Both the position numbers and the translations under genes were made by a program. Source: Mycobacteriales bacterium (GTDB lineage: Bacteria > Actinomycetota > Actinomycetes > BP-191). From it: DNA of 34,515 nt. The stretch spans positions 1 through 34,515 of the forward strand of contig DASTMB010000092.1 of NCBI GenBank assembly GCA_035714365.1. The letters run 5' to 3'. Positions 7,130 to 15,342 of this stretch are shown one piece after another (within the stretch, counting starts at the first letter, position 1; the number at the start of each line of letters is the position of its first letter). The notes beneath the pieces are model-generated. The model was not told the DNA's origin. It saw nothing but the letters and a program-made list of their open reading frames with translations, and ran no database searches.

Positions 7130-7861
7130 GTGGCCCAGCTCGACTTCGCCCGCGAGTGGTTCTCGTTCCCGAACCCGGACGACCCGGACGAGGAGCTCCG
7201 CTGCGACCTGACGTGGCTCATGTCGTCGTGGACCTGCATCTTCGGCACCGGCTGCCACGGCATCGAGCGCACCCGGCCCGACGACGGCTGCTGCACGCAC
7301 GGCGCGTTCTTCTCGGACAAGGACGACGAACGCCGCGTCCGCGCGATGGCGCGGGAGCTGACGGCGGAGGACTGGCAGCACCGCGCGACGGGCCGCCGGT
7401 TCGGCCTGACGGAGGTCGAGGACGGGCGGACGAAGACGCGGGTGCACGACGGCGCCTGCGTGTTCCTCAACCGGCCCGGCTTCCCGGGCGGCGCGGGCTG
7501 CGCGCTGCACCGGATGGCGTGGCGGACGGGGCGGCACCCGCTGGAGACGAAGCCGGACGTGTGCTGGCAGCTCCCGATCCTGCGGACGCAGGAGTGGGTG
7601 GACCGGCTGGACGACACGAAGGTGCTCGTGACGACGATCGGCGAGTTCGACCGGCGCGGCTGGGGCGAGGGCGGCCACGACCTCGACTGGTACTGCACCG
7701 GGTCGCCGGAGGCGCACGTCGGCACCGTGCTGCTCTACGAGTCGTACGCGCCGGAGCTCGCCGCGATGATGGGCGAGGCGGCGTACGCCGTCCTCAAGGC
7801 GCACTGCGACGCCCGCCGCGCGGCCGGTCTGGTCGCGCGCCACCCGGCCTCCCTCCGGTAA
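7130..7861 (+). CDS. Conserved cysteine-rich actinobacterial protein (Rv0495c-like)
   Basis: The 243-residue protein matches, as I recall it, the conserved mycobacterial protein Rv0495c in nearly every signature block: [82 protein letters not shown] and [12 protein letters not shown]. About nine cysteines plus conserved histidines (CxxxxCH, CCxH, CxLH, CTGxxxAH) suggest a metal or iron-sulfur site, as in YkgJ-type zinc/iron chelating proteins. No function is established to my knowledge. It is cytosolic, with no signal peptide. GTG start, with TAGGCT six bases upstream (leaderless). Downstream on the same strand is a membrane-anchored propeller gene. Confidence 0.87.
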   Translation: MAQLDFAREWFSFPNPDDPDEELRCDLTWLMSSWTCIFGTGCHGIERTRPDDGCCTHGAFFSDKDDERRVRAMARELTAEDWQHRATGRRFGLTEVEDGRTKTRVHDGACVFLNRPGFPGGAGCALHRMAWRTGRHPLETKPDVCWQLPILRTQEWVDRLDDTKVLVTTIGEFDRRGWGEGGHDLDWYCTGSPEAHVGTVLLYESYAPELAAMMGEAAYAVLKAHCDARRAAGLVARHPASLR

Positions 7862-7899
7862 CGGTGCAACCCGGGGGCGGCCACGCGCGTCGTCCCGGT

Positions 7900-8988
7900 G
7901 TGACCCCCGACGTCGTCGAGGCCGGACGCGAACGCCGCCCGCTCGGCCGTGCCGTGTCCGTCGCGGCGACGGTGGCGCTCGCGGTGCTCGCCACCGGCGG
8001 GCTGCTGCAGTCGCGGCACGAGCCGCGCCGGGTGACGGCCACGCCGACCCCGACCGCGCCGGCGTACGTCCCGCCGCTCGCGACGCGGGAGGTCAACCCG
8101 GACATCCCGCTGTACGGCATCGAGGCGCCGCCGTACCGCGGCGCGTTCCGGTTCACGGTGGCGACGCCGGAGGTGCTGCGGTCCGGCCGCACCGGCGCGA
8201 CGCCGGCGTCGGAGGACCCGCCCCAGGGGTGGTCCAACGCCATGCTGCTGCCGATGGGGCGCGGCTGGGTGCTCCAGCAGGAGGGGGAGACGGGCGGGCG
8301 CCTGCTGCTCGACGACGGCGGCGGCGAGCGCGCGACGCTCCCGGCCCCGGGGCTGGGGGTGGTCGCGGCCGCGCGGCCGGGTGAGTTCTGGATCGCCTAC
8401 CCGGGCAGCCCGGTCCGGTACGACCTGGCCGGCCACCGGCTCGGCTCCGCGACGTTGCCGGCCTCGTGGGAGCTGCTCGCCGGCACCGCGGCCGGCCTGC
8501 TCGTCACCGACGACCACGGCACCGTCCGCGTCGTGGACGAGCGGGGCCGGCGGGTCCGCGCCCTGCCCGGCCACGACGCGGTCGTCGGTGTCGGGGCGCG
8601 TTCGGTGGCGTTCGCCGACCCCTGCGGGCACCCGTGCCCGCCGACGATCGTGGACGTGCGGACGGGGCAGCCGTGGGCGTCGTTCGACCCGATGGGCGAC
8701 GCGGACGCGCGATGGGTGCGCTTCGCCCCGGGCGACGTGGCCGCCGCCGTCATCGCGTCGACGTCGGTGTACGTGGTGCGCCCGGACGGCGGGACGTTCC
8801 GCGCCGCCTTCAGCAACGTCTACGGCCTGGACGCGACGTGGGTCGACGACCACCGGCTCTGCGTCACGCAGCAGGTCGCCAACGACCTCGTCGTCTACGA
8901 GTGGGACCTCGTGGAGAAGACGTTGCGGCACGCGGCGACGTACCACCTCGGCGAGGTCGTCGGGTTCGCCGCCGCGCCGCTGAACTAG
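7900..8988 (+). CDS. Membrane-anchored extracytoplasmic beta-propeller protein, unknown function
   Basis: About 362 residues. A short cytoplasmic start ([16 protein letters not shown]) is followed by one membrane segment ([19 protein letters not shown], about residues 18-36) and a Pro/Thr-rich linker ([10 protein letters not shown]). The large extracellular part has repeated strand-turn elements resembling WD40/PQQ propeller blades ([49 protein letters not shown]). No enzyme motif is visible. The start is uncertain: GTG at 7900 is used, but an in-frame GTG at 7864, 2 nt after the previous stop, would add 12 residues and allow coupling. Its TAG stop is the first half of the probable -10 box of gpmA. 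Confidence 0.75.
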   Translation: MTPDVVEAGRERRPLGRAVSVAATVALAVLATGGLLQSRHEPRRVTATPTPTAPAYVPPLATREVNPDIPLYGIEAPPYRGAFRFTVATPEVLRSGRTGATPASEDPPQGWSNAMLLPMGRGWVLQQEGETGGRLLLDDGGGERATLPAPGLGVVAAARPGEFWIAYPGSPVRYDLAGHRLGSATLPASWELLAGTAAGLLVTDDHGTVRVVDERGRRVRALPGHDAVVGVGARSVAFADPCGHPCPPTIVDVRTGQPWASFDPMGDADARWVRFAPGDVAAAVIASTSVYVVRPDGGTFRAAFSNVYGLDATWVDDHRLCVTQQVANDLVVYEWDLVEKTLRHAATYHLGEVVGFAAAPLN

Positions 8989-8991
8989 GCT
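8986..8991 (+). promoter_or_regulatory. Probable -10 box of gpmA, overlapping a stop codon
   Basis: TAGGCT lies eight bases before the gpmA ATG at 9000. There is no purine-rich ribosome site between them, so a leaderless or near-leaderless transcript is likely. The TAG is also the stop codon of the propeller gene ending at 8988. Confidence 0.45.
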
Positions 8992-8999
8992 CGCCGCCC

Positions 9000-9764
9000 A
9001 TGAGCACCCTGGTCCTGCTGCGGCACGGCGAGAGCACGTGGAACAAGGAGAACACGTTCACCGGCTGGGTCGACGTCGACCTGTCGCCGAAGGGCGAGGA
9101 GGAGGCCCGCCGCGGCGGCCGCCTGCTGCGCGAGGCGGGCGTCGAGGTCGACGTGCTGCACACGTCGTTGCAGCGCCGGGCGATCCGCACCGCGAACCTC
9201 GCGCTCGAGGAGGCGGACCGGCTCTGGGTGCCGGTGCGGCGGTCGTGGCGGCTCAACGAGCGCCACTACGGCGCGTTGCAGGGGAAGAACAAGACGCAGG
9301 TCCGCGAGGAGTTCGGCGACGAGCGGTTCCTGCTGTGGCGGCGGTCGTACGACGTCCCGCCGCCGCCGCTCGACGCGGCCGACCCGATGCACCCGGCGAA
9401 CGACCCGCGCTACCGCGACCTGCCGCCGGACCTGCTGCCCGCGACCGAGTGCCTCAAGGACGTGCTGGAACGCCTGCTCCCCTACTGGGCGGACGCGATC
9501 GTGCCGGACCTGCGCGCGGGGCGGACGGTGCTCGTCGCCGCGCACGGCAACAGCCTGCGCGCGCTGGTGAAGCACCTCGACGGCATCGGCGACGACGCGA
9601 TCGCCGGGCTGAACGTGCCCACCGGCATCCCGCTGCGCTACGACCTCGGCGACGACCTGCGGCCCGCCCGCGCGGTGGACCCGGACTACGGCGTCAGCGG
9701 CGCCTACCTGGACCCGGACGCGGCCCGCGCGGCGATCGCCGGCGTCGCCAACCAGGGGAAGTAA
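9000..9764 (+). CDS. gpmA: 2,3-bisphosphoglycerate-dependent phosphoglycerate mutase
   Basis: The 254-residue enzyme interconverts 3- and 2-phosphoglycerate in glycolysis and gluconeogenesis. The catalytic histidine sits in LVLLRHGES near the N-terminus. Further landmarks are [26 protein letters not shown], the conserved acid and substrate loop [14 protein letters not shown], and the second histidine in [19 protein letters not shown]. The C-terminal segment [13 protein letters not shown] is typical of dPGM. Length matches the family (about 250). In mycobacteria gpm1 is a few genes from mshA, as also seen here but at a larger distance (recalled from memory). The ATG at 9000 gives the canonical N-terminus [12 protein letters not shown]. 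Confidence 0.97.
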   Translation: MSTLVLLRHGESTWNKENTFTGWVDVDLSPKGEEEARRGGRLLREAGVEVDVLHTSLQRRAIRTANLALEEADRLWVPVRRSWRLNERHYGALQGKNKTQVREEFGDERFLLWRRSYDVPPPPLDAADPMHPANDPRYRDLPPDLLPATECLKDVLERLLPYWADAIVPDLRAGRTVLVAAHGNSLRALVKHLDGIGDDAIAGLNVPTGIPLRYDLGDDLRPARAVDPDYGVSGAYLDPDAARAAIAGVANQGK

Positions 9765-9795
9765 CGCCCCCCTCACGAAGTTAGGCAAAACGACC

Positions 9796-9811
9796 CGGGC
9801 CGTACGGCCCG
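9796..9811. promoter_or_regulatory. 16-bp perfect palindrome between gpmA and a secreted propeller gene
   Basis: CGGGCCGTACGGCCCG (9796-9811) is a perfect palindrome about 30 bp after the gpmA stop and about 60 bp before the next ATG. It has no loop, so it fits a dimeric repressor site better than a terminator. A TACCAT hexamer that could be a -10 box follows at 9816-9821. Confidence 0.4.
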
Positions 9812-9873
9812 CCCGTACCATCGGCCGCACGTGCCGTAACCCCGCACCCCCGTCGCCGTACTGGAGCGCACCC

Positions 9874-12225
9874 ATGTCGAGCCCCCGCCGCGCCCTCGCT
9901 CTCGTCGCCCTCGCCGCCGCCGCCGTCGCGGCCAGCGCCTTCCCCGCCGCCGACGCCGGCGTGAGCGGGACGCGCAACGACTCGCTGGTGACGTTCACCC
10001 CGGCGACGGTCGTCGACCCGATCCTGTTCGGCGGCGAGCCGGGCATCAACTTCGACCCGACCACCTCCGCCGGGCAGCGGTCGTTCGTCGACTGGCCGGT
10101 GTCGAGCCGGCAGAACATCGGCGTGCTGTTCCGCTCCGAGGACGGCGGGCTCACCTACCTCAAGCGGTACGCGGACCCGACCAACCCCGGCGAGGCCGGC
10201 CCGCTGTGCACGGGCCGGCAGATCCCGACCTGCGGCGGCGGTGGCGGCGGCGACACCGACGTCAACATCGACGAGGACGGCACGGTCTACTTCTCGTCGC
10301 AGGAGTCGCTGGCCGACCAGCTCATGGGCACGTCGTTCGACCACGGCACGACGTTCCCGGCCGACCACGTCGACCCGGTCGTCAGCAAGTGCGGGCCGGT
10401 CGACCGCCAGTGGATCACCCACTGGAAGGGCACCGACACGGTGTTCCTCGCGTACCACATCCCCGCGGTCGGCGAGTGCATCAACCGCAGCGACAAGGCG
10501 GGCGCGACCGGCTCCTGGACGATCCCGGCCGGGCCGCAGATCCCGTTCGTCACGCAGAGCGGCGCGATGATCGCCGACAACACCGGCGGCATCCACAACA
10601 AGACCCTGTACATCGCCTACCTCGGCGGCACGTCGCTGCTGTCGCCCGGCATGACGGTGGCGGTGTCGACCGACGGCGCGGCGACGTTCGTCAAGCACAA
10701 GCTCCCCGACGTCGACCCGGACGGGAACTTCACCAAGGTCTTCATGGACCGCAAGGGGAACCTCTACGCGACCTGGGTCCAGGGCAACAAGACGATGCTG
10801 TCGACCAGCAAGGGCGACGACCCGGAGAACCGCAAGGCGCCCGCGTCGAAGTGGAGCACCCCGGTCGCGGTGAGCGCGCAGCCGGTCAACATCTCGATCT
10901 TCTCCGACGGCGTCGCCGGCGACCCCGGCCGCATCGCGATCTCGTACTACGGCACCACGGCGAAGGCGCCGTCGCCCGACGACGTGAAGCCCGGGCAGGG
11001 CGGCTGGTACCCGTACGTCGCCGTCTCGACGGACGCGCTCTGCCAGTGGGGCGTGGGCGGGAAGTGCAAGGCGCCGACGTTCCACCAGACGCGGATCGCG
11101 CACCGCATCAACCAGGACGACAACATCTGCACCGCCGGCACGACCTGCACGGCGACCGGCGGCAACCGCAACCTGCTCGACTACTTCGACATCTCGCTCG
11201 ACAAGCAGGGCCACCTCGGCTTCGTGTGGACCGACACCAACAACGCCACGAAGATGGGCTTCATCAAGGTGGCGCGGCAGGCCACCGGCCCGAGCCTCTA
11301 CGTGGGCCAGCCGAACGCGAAGCAGGTCGTCCGCGGCAACGGCTACGCCGATCCGGCCGGTGACGCGAAGTACCCGTTCTACGGCGCGAAGATCAAGACG
11401 TCGAAGAGCGTCCCGACGCTCGACCTGCGCGGCACGACGGTCCGGCTCAAGGACAGCAAGACGCTCGAGGTCACGATGACGCTGACCAGCACGTCCGGCC
11501 TCGACAAGGGCGTGCCCGGTGGCGGCACCGGCACGGACGGCGCGACGCCGATCCAGCAGGCGAAGTACCTGACCCGCTGGGACTTCGGCGGCCGCTCGTT
11601 CTACGCCGGCGCGAACGTCGCCGCCGGCTCAACCGGCGACGCGGTCCCGGCGTTCTTCTCCGGCGAGGTCTCCAACGCCGAGGGCGTGCTCGCGGCGGGC
11701 GGCGGCACGACGTACTACGGCAACTCGTACAAGCCGCTGACCGCGGCGAAGGGCCGCGTGCTGCCCGGCAAGATCGTGATCGAGGTGCCGGTGTCGGCGG
11801 TCGGCGGCCCGAAGGCCGGGTCGCGTGTCTACTCGGTCGGCAGCTACGCGATGCTCGGCCCGGTCGACGACGCGGTCGTCCTCAACACCATCCCGGTGAC
11901 GGTCGACTCGACGCCGACGTTCGACACGGTGCTGCCGCGGGCGGGCACGAAGGTGACCGTCGGCGGACCGTCGTCCACCAGGGGCATCGCGTCGGCGCCG
12001 GTCACCTCCGGCGGCGGCACCGTGACCGCGCCCGGCACCAAGACCGGTGGCACCGGCTCGAGCGTGACCGCGCCGAAGGACGCGCAGCAGGAGCAGCCGG
12101 TCGACGCCGAGAACCGTTCGCTCGCCCACCGGGTCATGCCGGCCGCGGCGACCGGGCTGTTCCTCGCCGCCTGCGCGGGCGCGTACCTCGCGCGGCGACG
12201 CCGCGCCGTCGGCCCGCCCGCGTAG
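9874..12225 (+). CDS. Large secreted BNR/sialidase-type beta-propeller protein with C-terminal membrane anchor
   Basis: 783 residues. A Sec signal peptide (RRALALVALAAAAVAASAFPAADA) ends near residue 28. Residues of about 40-470 form a propeller with Asp-box-like turns (FRSEDGGLTY, VSTDGAATF). Near residues 416-440 is the motif ICTAGTTC followed by NRNLLDYFDI, shared with two other proteins in the window. A second domain (about 480-690) is strand-rich. A Gly/Thr linker leads to a last membrane segment (ATGLFLAACAGAYLA) and an RRRRA tail. MPAAATG before that helix is a degraded sorting-type motif. No sialidase arginine triad could be assigned, so enzymatic activity is not claimed. GGAG precedes the ATG. 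It converges on the next gene across a hairpin. Confidence 0.85.
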   Translation: MSSPRRALALVALAAAAVAASAFPAADAGVSGTRNDSLVTFTPATVVDPILFGGEPGINFDPTTSAGQRSFVDWPVSSRQNIGVLFRSEDGGLTYLKRYADPTNPGEAGPLCTGRQIPTCGGGGGGDTDVNIDEDGTVYFSSQESLADQLMGTSFDHGTTFPADHVDPVVSKCGPVDRQWITHWKGTDTVFLAYHIPAVGECINRSDKAGATGSWTIPAGPQIPFVTQSGAMIADNTGGIHNKTLYIAYLGGTSLLSPGMTVAVSTDGAATFVKHKLPDVDPDGNFTKVFMDRKGNLYATWVQGNKTMLSTSKGDDPENRKAPASKWSTPVAVSAQPVNISIFSDGVAGDPGRIAISYYGTTAKAPSPDDVKPGQGGWYPYVAVSTDALCQWGVGGKCKAPTFHQTRIAHRINQDDNICTAGTTCTATGGNRNLLDYFDISLDKQGHLGFVWTDTNNATKMGFIKVARQATGPSLYVGQPNAKQVVRGNGYADPAGDAKYPFYGAKIKTSKSVPTLDLRGTTVRLKDSKTLEVTMTLTSTSGLDKGVPGGGTGTDGATPIQQAKYLTRWDFGGRSFYAGANVAAGSTGDAVPAFFSGEVSNAEGVLAAGGGTTYYGNSYKPLTAAKGRVLPGKIVIEVPVSAVGGPKAGSRVYSVGSYAMLGPVDDAVVLNTIPVTVDSTPTFDTVLPRAGTKVTVGGPSSTRGIASAPVTSGGGTVTAPGTKTGGTGSSVTAPKDAQQEQPVDAENRSLAHRVMPAAATGLFLAACAGAYLARRRRAVGPPA

Positions 12226-12243
12226 GAGTGGCACCCGGCGACA

Positions 12244-12285
12244 GAGGCCCGGGTCGAGGTGGCGTGCCACCCCGGCCCGGGCCTC
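12244..12285. terminator. Strong bidirectional hairpin terminator, no U-tract
   Basis: Outer arms GAGGCCCGGG (12244-12253) and CCCGGGCCTC (12276-12285) are perfectly complementary. Inside them GGTGGC (12258-12263) pairs with GCCACC (12266-12271) around a 2-nt loop. It lies between two convergent genes ending at 12225 and 12302. No T-run follows on either strand, as is usual for hairpin terminators in GC-rich actinobacteria. Confidence 0.8.
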
Positions 12286-12290
12286 CCGGC

Positions 12291-12341
12291 GTGCGGTACC
12301 GCTAGCCGCCCATGAGCAGTGCGGTACCGCTACCGCCCATG
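12291..12341. repeat. Imperfect direct repeat carrying the stop codon of the convergent gene
   Basis: Copies at 12291-12314 and 12319-12341 share GTGCGGTACCGCTA and CCGCCCATG and differ by one inserted G between them. On the minus strand the copies encode and follow the C-terminal MGGSGTALLMGG. The extra base in the copy at 12291-12314 creates the TAG stop where the other copy reads through. Confidence 0.7.
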
Positions 12342-13849
12342 CGCACCCGGACGCCCTCGGAACCGTCGCCGTAGTGGAGGACGTGGACGTCTGCGGTCGT
12401 CCCGCTACCCGTCGACGACGTCCTGAACGTCCCCGTCGCGACGTACGTGTTGCCGGTCACGTCGTTGTTCCCGGTCGGCTGGAGGAGCTGCGCGACCGAC
12501 ATCGGCACCAGGTCCGGCGAGGCCACGGCCGGACCGAAGTACTCCACGAAGTTCGACATCGAGCCGACGGCCGACCTGCCCAGCGGCGCGCGCAGGCTGC
12601 CGATCACCTGCTCGCCCGTGTCGCTCGGGAAGGTCGAGCCGACGGACGCGGTCCACCAGTACTCGCCGGTCGCGATATCCACGTCCTGGCGCGTGAGCCG
12701 GAGGCGGTAGCGGCGGAAGCCCGACTCGAACGGGTACGGCAGCCGGCAGCTCAGGCCATTGCCCTCCCCGGTGAAGTGCCCGCAGTTGACGCCGCTGGAC
12801 GCGGTGGCGTTCCGGATCGAGAAGATCGCGGTCTCGCCGACCGTGCCGTCGAAGCGTTCGCCGTCGATCTGGAGGCCGAGGTAGCCACCGCCCCCGCCGG
12901 TGGTCCAGGTGAAGCTGTTCGCCCAGAACGTCTGCGGCGCCTTGTCGTCGACGACGAGCTCCTGGTCGAGGTTCGTCATCGCGAGCCCGACCGGGCCGAA
13001 CGACCAGTTCACGCCGACCTTCGCGTTCTGCTGCTGCCCGAGCGCCGCGCCACCGGGGTAGCTCACCTTGCCGTACGCGTAGCGCTGGTGGGTGCCGGAG
13101 ACCGCGATGTAGCCGCCACCGTCCTGCGTGACGCTGACGCCGGTGATGCCGCCGGTGAACCCCTGCGGGTCGCCGCGGGACGGGACGTTTAACCCGGAGA
13201 CCTGACCGTAGCTGGAGATCGCGAGGTAGCCCTCGCCCGAGCTCGTCACCGCGAGGTCGACGATGTCGCCGGAGAACCCGACCGGCTCGCCGTGCCACGG
13301 CACGTTGAACGTGAAGATGTGCCCGCGCGCGCTGCCGACGACGTACCCCTCGCCGTCCGGCCGCACCGCGACGGCGGTGATCGGGTCGGTGCCGCCGAAG
13401 CCGGAGAGGCCGCCCTGGTAACGGACGGAGCCGAACGCGTAGACGGCGCCCGTCGTGGTCACGGCGACGTACCCCTTGCCGTCCTGCGTGGCGGAGACAT
13501 CCGCGACGTCGCCGGGGAAGTTCACGACGTTGCCGCGGTGGACGACGTTGCCGAACGCGTAGACCTGGCCGCGGCTCGAGATGGCGACGTACCCGCCGCC
13601 GTCGCGGGTGACCGAGATGTCGACGATGCTCCCGGAGAACCCGGCCGGGTTGCCGAGCCACGGCACCGAGCCGTACGTGCTGACGATGCCGTCGTCGGTG
13701 ACGGTGGCGTAGCCGGTGCCGTCGTTGGTGACGCTGATGCCGGTCGCGACGCCGGCGGCGTGCGCCGGCGTCGCCGGCAGCACCGCGAGCGACGCGAGGA
13801 CGGTGGCCGCGGTGACCGCGGCCCTGGCGAAGCGCAGGGCGATGCGCAT
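12302..13849 (-). CDS. Secreted six-repeat propeller protein with a C-terminal DUF3472-like domain
   Basis: 515 residues. The signal peptide ends at PATPAHA (about residue 30). Residues of about 35-275 hold six repeats of about 40 residues with the pattern DGxGYxAVxxxGxVYxFGxVxxxG, such as TRDGGGYVAISSRGQVYAFG and TQDGKGYVAVTTTGAVYAFG. These resemble the widespread actinobacterial GYWLVxxDGGVFxFGDA repeat and should form one six-bladed propeller. Residues of about 285-510 form a separate domain (VNWSFGPVGLAMTNLDQEL, GGGGGYLGLQIDGERFDG) that looks like DUF3472, a carbohydrate-associated family. That assignment is from memory. Start: ATG at 13849, giving the signal peptide. Upstream on the plus strand is the divergent LRR gene. 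Confidence 0.8.
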   Translation of the reverse strand: MRIALRFARAAVTAATVLASLAVLPATPAHAAGVATGISVTNDGTGYATVTDDGIVSTYGSVPWLGNPAGFSGSIVDISVTRDGGGYVAISSRGQVYAFGNVVHRGNVVNFPGDVADVSATQDGKGYVAVTTTGAVYAFGSVRYQGGLSGFGGTDPITAVAVRPDGEGYVVGSARGHIFTFNVPWHGEPVGFSGDIVDLAVTSSGEGYLAISSYGQVSGLNVPSRGDPQGFTGGITGVSVTQDGGGYIAVSGTHQRYAYGKVSYPGGAALGQQQNAKVGVNWSFGPVGLAMTNLDQELVVDDKAPQTFWANSFTWTTGGGGGYLGLQIDGERFDGTVGETAIFSIRNATASSGVNCGHFTGEGNGLSCRLPYPFESGFRRYRLRLTRQDVDIATGEYWWTASVGSTFPSDTGEQVIGSLRAPLGRSAVGSMSNFVEYFGPAVASPDLVPMSVAQLLQPTGNNDVTGNTYVATGTFRTSSTGSGTTADVHVLHYGDGSEGVRVRMGGSGTALLMGG

Positions 13850-14043
13850 GGTGGAGGCCCCTCCCCAGCCGCCCCGCGTCCGTCGCGGGGCGCTCCGCGC
13901 GGCTCGGACGCGTGCGCGGTCACACCTTTTTCGACCTCGTGACCGGCGGCCCTGCCGCGGGGGCATCCGACGACTTCCGGCAAACACCCCTCGCGCCGTC
14001 CTCCCTCCCGGCAGACTCGGACGACAGAGGCGAGGGGGGTGCG

Positions 14044-15342
14044 GTGGGCATCACGTTGCCGTTCCCGGCCGACCGGTCGGTGGGCGAGCTCCAGCGGTAC
14101 GACGAGGCGAACGGCCGGTGGCGGCCGTGCGGCCGGGCGCGCGGCGACGTCGTCGTCGCGGACGACGCGCGGCTCGGTCTGGTCGCCGAACGCCGCCGCG
14201 CGACCTCGCTCGCGTTCCTCGACCCGCTGCCGGTGGCGCCGTTCGCGCGGCTCGGCACCGGCGGCGTCCCGCTGCGCGAGGGCGACGCCGCGCGGCTGGC
14301 GCGGTTCTGCTGGCTCGGCGAGCTGGACCTCGACGGCAGCGGCGTCGCCGACGACGACGTGGCGGCGTTGCGGCCGCTGGTGAACCTCGTGGAGCTGCGG
14401 CTCGGTGGGGCCCGCGCCGGCGACGACGCGCTCGCCTCGCTCGACTTCCCGCTGCTGCGCCGGCTCGACCTGGACCACTCGAACGTCGAGCACGGCATCG
14501 CGTACCTGACCCGGCTGCCCCGGCTGGAGCTGCTCGACCTGGCCGGCACCGCCGTCAGCAAGGCGTCGCTGCACGCGCTCGCCGACCTGCCGCGGCTGCA
14601 CTGGGTGGCGCTCGCGTACGCGCAGATGCGGCCCGAGTCGCTCGTCGCGCTGGGCCGGGTGCCAGGCCTGCGCGAGGTGTTCCTCAACGGCCTCCCGCTC
14701 GACGCCGGCGTGCTCGCCGCGCTGGGGGGGCTGGCGACGTTGCGGCTGCTCGACCTCTCCGGCACCGACGTGACCAGCGCCGCCGTGACGCGGCTCGCCG
14801 CCGCGCCGGCGCTGGTGAAGCTGCGGCTGTCCGCGACCGGCGTCGACGACACCGCGCTGCCGTGGCTGGAGCCGGTGCAGACGCTGGAGTCGTTGTGGCT
14901 GGACGACGCGGACGTGAGCGACGAGGGCGTCGCGTCGGTGGCCGCGCTGCGCGGGCTGCGCGAGGTCGTGCTCGACGGCACCCGCGTGACCGCCGGGGGC
15001 GTGCGCGCGCTCGCGGCGCTGCCGTCGTTGCGGCGGCTGGACCTGGCCCGCACCGGCCTCGGCGACGAGGTCGTGCCGGCGCTGCTCGGGCTGCCGGCGC
15101 TGGCCGAGGTGGACCTGACCGGCACCGCCCTGACCGACGCCGGGCTGGCGGCGCTCGCCGCGCACCCGGTGCTGCGTTCGGTGCGGGTGGCGGGGACGGC
15201 GGTGACCCGGCGCGGCATCCGCGACCTGCTCGCGACCGTGCCGGAGATGGCGTTGCCGGACCTGGGGCTGGCGCCGGAGGTCGACGTGCCGGAGCAGGCG
15301 GCGGCGAGCGAACCCGCCGCGTCGGAGCGTTCCCGGCCCTAG
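14044..15342 (+). CDS. Leucine-rich repeat protein, cytosolic
   Basis: About 432 residues from a GTG preceded by GAGGGGGG. An N-terminal non-repeat part (about 1-95, GITLPFPADRSVGELQRYDE) is followed by some thirteen LRRs of 23-24 residues with the pattern LxxLDLxGTxVTxxAVxxLAAxPAL, such as LRLLDLSGTDVTSAAVTRLA. The repeats resemble the ribonuclease-inhibitor/planctomycete-type bacterial LRRs and would form a solenoid. The C-terminus is Glu/Ala/Ser-rich. No signal peptide, membrane helix or effector domain is visible. The stop shares CTAG with the convergent gene. Function is likely protein binding. The partner is unknown. Confidence 0.82.
   Translation: MGITLPFPADRSVGELQRYDEANGRWRPCGRARGDVVVADDARLGLVAERRRATSLAFLDPLPVAPFARLGTGGVPLREGDAARLARFCWLGELDLDGSGVADDDVAALRPLVNLVELRLGGARAGDDALASLDFPLLRRLDLDHSNVEHGIAYLTRLPRLELLDLAGTAVSKASLHALADLPRLHWVALAYAQMRPESLVALGRVPGLREVFLNGLPLDAGVLAALGGLATLRLLDLSGTDVTSAAVTRLAAAPALVKLRLSATGVDDTALPWLEPVQTLESLWLDDADVSDEGVASVAALRGLREVVLDGTRVTAGGVRALAALPSLRRLDLARTGLGDEVVPALLGLPALAEVDLTGTALTDAGLAALAAHPVLRSVRVAGTAVTRRGIRDLLATVPEMALPDLGLAPEVDVPEQAAASEPAASERSRP

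Noticed and set aside
9874-12225. Assignment of the large propeller as an active sialidase
   Set aside because: Asp-box-like turns are present, but no arginine triad, Tyr/Glu pair or catalytic Asp could be placed, so only the fold is claimed.
12115-12225. MPAAATG as a sortase signal in the first propeller
   Set aside because: The motif is two residues longer than xPxTG. It is reported as degraded rather than functional.
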